Positions 61,107 through 64,000 of a DNA stretch of 64,000 bases are shown here, piece by piece (positions within the stretch are counted from its first letter, which is position 1; every line of letters starts with the position of its first letter). The DNA is taken from positions 1,922,001-1,986,000 of the forward strand of contig OY781463.1 of NCBI GenBank assembly GCA_963676725.1. The letters run 5' to 3'. The notes under the pieces were generated by a model. That model was given only the letters and a program-made list of their open reading frames with translations, did not search any database and was not told the DNA's origin. The position numbers and the translations under genes are program-made. Source of the stretch: G963662905 sp963676725. GTDB taxonomy: Bacteria; Bacteroidota; Bacteroidia; Bacteroidales; WRLA01.

Positions 61107-62636
61107 TTAATATCCGGGATTTTGAACCATGAACGGGTTATTGTTCATTTCGTCTTCAGGAATTGGGAATAAATTATGTTTTCCCTCTACATAGCCATAT
61201 TTGCCCAGCACTTCAGCAGCTTTGCCCCAGCGCACTAGATCGCGGAACCTAAGCCCTTCAAATGCAAGCTCAAGGCGACGCTCAGCAACAATAGCTTCAA
61301 AAAGATCTTCGCCTGCCACAGTAAGGGCATCTAATTGTCTGCTTTCCCTTAACTCATTCAGGAGTTGTAAGGCTTTTCCATCATTACCGGCACGGTATTG
61401 AGCTTCAGCATTCATTAAAAGTGCATCAGCATAGCGCAGCAATCTAAAATTGGTTCCATAGTTCAATTCCATAACGGCACCGGGTTCTGTGCTTGTTTCA
61501 CTGGTAAACGTTCCGTATTTTACTTTCAGGATACCTTCATTTTGATAAGCATCTGTATTAAAGAAACCGCCCATTTCGGCAAAATCAGCTTCGTTCCAGA
61601 CTGTTGCCATTTTCCTATAGGAATCGCCCATAGCATCAAAAGCGTCGTAGAGCTCAGCAGTTGGAGGTAAAAATCCCCATCCTGCGATCATACCGGAAGT
61701 TCCACCATCAAAGTCGCCGGCAGTAATACTACGTGCACCACAAAGTTGCCATTGCACATTGCTTTCTACATAGCGATTCCATGTAAATGTACCCCAATCA
61801 TAATTTTGAGAGCTTGTCCAGCTGATTTCAAAAACTGATTCGCTTCCGAACTCCTGATCTTTCGTAAAAAGTGTAGTAAAATCGGTAGTCAGGCTATATT
61901 CGCCACTGGCCATAAGCGCATCAAAAACAGTTGCAGACTCTGCCCATTTCTTTTGGTAGAGAAGGGCTTTCCCTTTAAGCATTTGTGCAGTTCCTTTAGA
62001 AAAACGGAACTTTTCGCTTCCGCTATACTCACTTTTTACAGGGAGTTCAGCAATAGCATCGTCTAGGTCTTGCTCAATTTGAGCATAAATAGCTTCGATT
62101 GATGCCGGAGGCTGTTGATATTCACTTGGAGCGAGTTCAACAAGATTTAATGGCACGCTTCCCCATTGGCTAACCAATTCAAAATAGAAGAATGCGCGTA
62201 AAGCCTTCGCTTCAGCAATAATGTCTTTACGGGCTTCACTCTCTGGTTCAACATTATTGATCACCATATTACAGCGATAAATCGCAAAATAATTTAATTC
62301 AAATACACCTTTCACGGCCTGATTTCCAGCAGAGAATGTAAAAGAATTAAGTTCTTGGTATTTTGGTTGGTCACCGGCATCGGCACCGCCTGTATTACTT
62401 TCGTCTGAAGGTAATGTTTTGAGCATAAAAGAGCTGTTCCACTCCGCACTTGCGTAAGTCCATTGCATGATATCATAAACAGCCACGAGGCCTTGAAAAG
62501 CTTCTTCATCAGTACTATAGAACTGATCAACGTCCATTTTTCCAATAGGATCTGTTTCCAGAAAATCCTTGGAGCAGGAAGCGAGTGCCAGAATAATTCC
62601 GAATACCGCCAAATATTTAAATATACTGTATTTCAT
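61107..62636 (-). CDS. SusD/RagB-family surface glycan-binding lipoprotein
   Basis: A 509-residue outer-membrane lipoprotein (LALASCSKDFLETDP, Cys21). The SusD core is clear: IIAEAKALRAFFYFELVSQWGSVPL, the TPR-like helices (AQMLKGKALLYQKKWAESATVF), LLRYADALLMNAEAQYR and the C-terminal ELAFEGLRFRDLVRWGKA (all in parts). It covers the SusC barrel as a lid and binds the oligosaccharide or peptide substrate. Gap to susC is 31 bp. No glycoside hydrolase follows, so the substrate is unknown. Confidence 0.93.
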   Translation of the reverse strand: MKYSIFKYLAVFGIILALASCSKDFLETDPIGKMDVDQFYSTDEEAFQGLVAVYDIMQWTYASAEWNSSFMLKTLPSDESNTGGADAGDQPKYQELNSFTFSAGNQAVKGVFELNYFAIYRCNMVINNVEPESEARKDIIAEAKALRAFFYFELVSQWGSVPLNLVELAPSEYQQPPASIEAIYAQIEQDLDDAIAELPVKSEYSGSEKFRFSKGTAQMLKGKALLYQKKWAESATVFDALMASGEYSLTTDFTTLFTKDQEFGSESVFEISWTSSQNYDWGTFTWNRYVESNVQWQLCGARSITAGDFDGGTSGMIAGWGFLPPTAELYDAFDAMGDSYRKMATVWNEADFAEMGGFFNTDAYQNEGILKVKYGTFTSETSTEPGAVMELNYGTNFRLLRYADALLMNAEAQYRAGNDGKALQLLNELRESRQLDALTVAGEDLFEAIVAERRLELAFEGLRFRDLVRWGKAAEVLGKYGYVEGKHNLFPIPEDEMNNNPFMVQNPGY

Positions 62637-62667
62637 TATTTTATAAATTTAAGTTTTTCAATAATAA

Positions 62668-63999
62668 TTATAAGCTTAATTGAAGTCCTAAAATCACTTT
62701 CTTAGCAACAGGATATACACCACGGTCTATGCCTTGGCTATTGTTGTTTGTACTACCTGCTTCAGGATCCATTCCCGGATAGTTTGTAATAGTGATAAAG
62801 TCATCCAGAGAAACATAACAACGTAACTTTTTAAGGCGCAATTTATTCACAAGGCTTTCGGGTAATGTATAGCCTAATTGAATCTGCTTAAAGCGTACAT
62901 AATCTCCGCTAAAAACCATCAAATCACTATTGTAAGCATAAGGATTTGTGCTGTTTGCACGGAACCAGTCATTGGTGCTTCCATCGCCAGTCCAGCGGTC
63001 ATCAAAGAATGATTGTGGACGGTTTGATGTAGCACGGTCGATTCTGTTCCAGCCCATAATAATATCGTTTCCGAAGCTTCCTTGTAAAAAGGTATTAAAA
63101 TCGAAATTCTTGTAAGTAAAGTTAATATTCATACCAAGGATAATGTCCGGATGAGGATTACCAATATCTGTCATGTCATCTTCATTAATCATACCATCAC
63201 CATTCACATCGACAACAATTGGGTCACCTGCAACCGGATCATATCCTGGAAGACCTTGGTGTTCTGTTTTATAAGCATCAATTTCTGCTTGATTTTGGAA
63301 GATTCCGGCAGTTTCAAAGCCACGGAAATACCAAATAGGAAGGCCTTCTTCCATAGCTGTTGCACTATACCAGCCTGTACCAATATTAGTACCTGGTTGG
63401 AAATCAAGCAGTGGATTCAGATAAGTTACTTCATTATGGAGTGTAGCCACATTCAAGGATACATCATAAGTAAAAGCACTCTCATAATCACGTACATTCA
63501 CTTCAAATTCAAAACCACGGTTTACAACATCACCGGCATTAGCAAATGGTGCGTAATTACCTACTGATAAAGGTGGTGAAGAAATAGTGAGCAGATCAAT
63601 GGTCTTTTTGTTGTAATAATCAACAGAGAAGCCCATTTTATCGTTAAAGAAACGCAGATCGAAACCAATATCAAACTGACGGGAAGTTTCCCAAGTTAAT
63701 TCAGGGTTTGCAAGCAATTCCGGCTCAGCACCTGTATAGAAACCGCCATCAGGACGAGGATAAAGAATCCCTGAAGTAGTAATTAACGAACGGAATTGAT
63801 CTACAGCCAAATTAGACAGGCTACCGTTTTTACCCCAACTGGCACGCAATTTTGCAAAACTGATCACAGATGAGTTTTCAAGGAATGATTCATTACTCAT
63901 AATCCAACCCATAGATACAGATGGGAAAGTTCCCCAACGATTGTCAGCTCCTAGTAATGATGTACCATCGCGACGCAGTGTAAAATCAACCAGATATTT
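62668..63999 (-). CDS. SusC/RagA-family TonB-linked transporter, 5' part missing
   Basis: The frame stays open to the right edge with about 444 codons, so only the C-terminal barrel is seen. LVDFTLRRDGTSLLGADNRWGTFPSVSMGW (in parts) at the edge, LTWETSRQFDIGFDLRFFNDKMGFSVDYYNKKT, the calcium/EF-hand-like DPIVVDVNGDGMINEDDMTDIGNPHPDIILG and the closing GVYPVAKKVILGLQLSL are the standard SusC C-terminus. It imports the substrate captured by SusD with TonB energy. The signal peptide, carboxypeptidase-like and plug domains lie beyond the window. Confidence 0.93.
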   Translation of the reverse strand, partial: KYLVDFTLRRDGTSLLGADNRWGTFPSVSMGWIMSNESFLENSSVISFAKLRASWGKNGSLSNLAVDQFRSLITTSGILYPRPDGGFYTGAEPELLANPELTWETSRQFDIGFDLRFFNDKMGFSVDYYNKKTIDLLTISSPPLSVGNYAPFANAGDVVNRGFEFEVNVRDYESAFTYDVSLNVATLHNEVTYLNPLLDFQPGTNIGTGWYSATAMEEGLPIWYFRGFETAGIFQNQAEIDAYKTEHQGLPGYDPVAGDPIVVDVNGDGMINEDDMTDIGNPHPDIILGMNINFTYKNFDFNTFLQGSFGNDIIMGWNRIDRATSNRPQSFFDDRWTGDGSTNDWFRANSTNPYAYNSDLMVFSGDYVRFKQIQLGYTLPESLVNKLRLKKLRCYVSLDDFITITNYPGMDPEAGSTNNNSQGIDRGVYPVAKKVILGLQLSL

Positions 64000-64000
64000 G

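Overview
The window reads as chromosome of a Bacteroidota bacterium, probably a marine or sediment Bacteroidia. Supporting signs are a SusC/SusD pair, a DUF4249 lipoprotein next to a TonB receptor, a type IX secretion C-terminal domain, two-component-propeller and LytTR regulators, many lipoproteins with MKK..C leaders, AT-rich DNA, and several -7 boxes of the Bacteroidota form TAnnTTTG (one with a TTTG -33 box at 19 bp). Genus cannot be fixed from this alone. I see no CRISPR array, phage, intact insertion sequence or rRNA.

Layout. 1-1.4 kb: 5' part of a LruC-like surface lipoprotein. 1.9-6.4 kb: oxygen-dependent tyrosine/homogentisate catabolism (hmgA, hppD, fahA) and a flavin-reductase-like gene. 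6.4-8.4 kb: small conserved genes and a putative class I isoprenoid synthase. 9-12.6 kb: a GLUG-repeat protein with a T9SS tail, followed by a nested-palindrome element. 13-17.2 kb: LiaF-like protein with a LytS/LytTR pair, a beta-barrel protein and pyridoxamine kinase. 17.7-21.3 kb: a complete 2-oxoacid:ferredoxin oxidoreductase operon (korDABC) convergent with sucD. 21.4-26.1 kb: a SiaC phosphoprotein and a propeller-SpoIIE phosphatase separated by 1.1 kb of repeats. 26.2-27.8 kb: MtfA-like peptidase and a CAP-domain protein.

27.9-33 kb holds the first highlight: a seven-gene minus-strand operon encoding a Tat-exported reductive dehalogenase (RdhA), its RdhB-type anchor, a 2[4Fe-4S] ferredoxin, a DUF4405 cytochrome-b-like protein, an RdhC/NosR-type FMN-binding membrane protein, a 37-residue membrane peptide and a PF13557-like outer-membrane protein. 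Together they look like a complete respiratory branch from cytoplasmic reductant to a periplasmic corrinoid/Fe-S reductase.

36.2-46.1 kb holds the second: two operons sharing a spacing-conserved AraC-type operator and promoter. One encodes a Rossmann-fold reductase-like protein, an AhpD-like CxxCxxxH protein and an exported tandem-OsmC protein. The other encodes a membrane-anchored tandem-OsmC paralogue, a small membrane protein, a TonB receptor and a DUF4249 lipoprotein. Two AraC regulators sit directly upstream. This looks like an undescribed extracytoplasmic thiol/hydroperoxide-type regulon.

46.7-52.5 kb: YCF48-like lipoprotein, a TPR-LuxR membrane regulator, an ECF sigma factor with a coupled membrane protein. 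52.8-57 kb: glycogen branching enzyme and a lipoprotein pullulanase. 57.1-61 kb: tRNA-Met, a DUF721 gene and a PAS-rich hybrid histidine kinase. 61.1-64 kb: susD and the 3' part of susC. Oxygenases beside ferredoxin-linked anaerobic enzymes suggest a facultative lifestyle.
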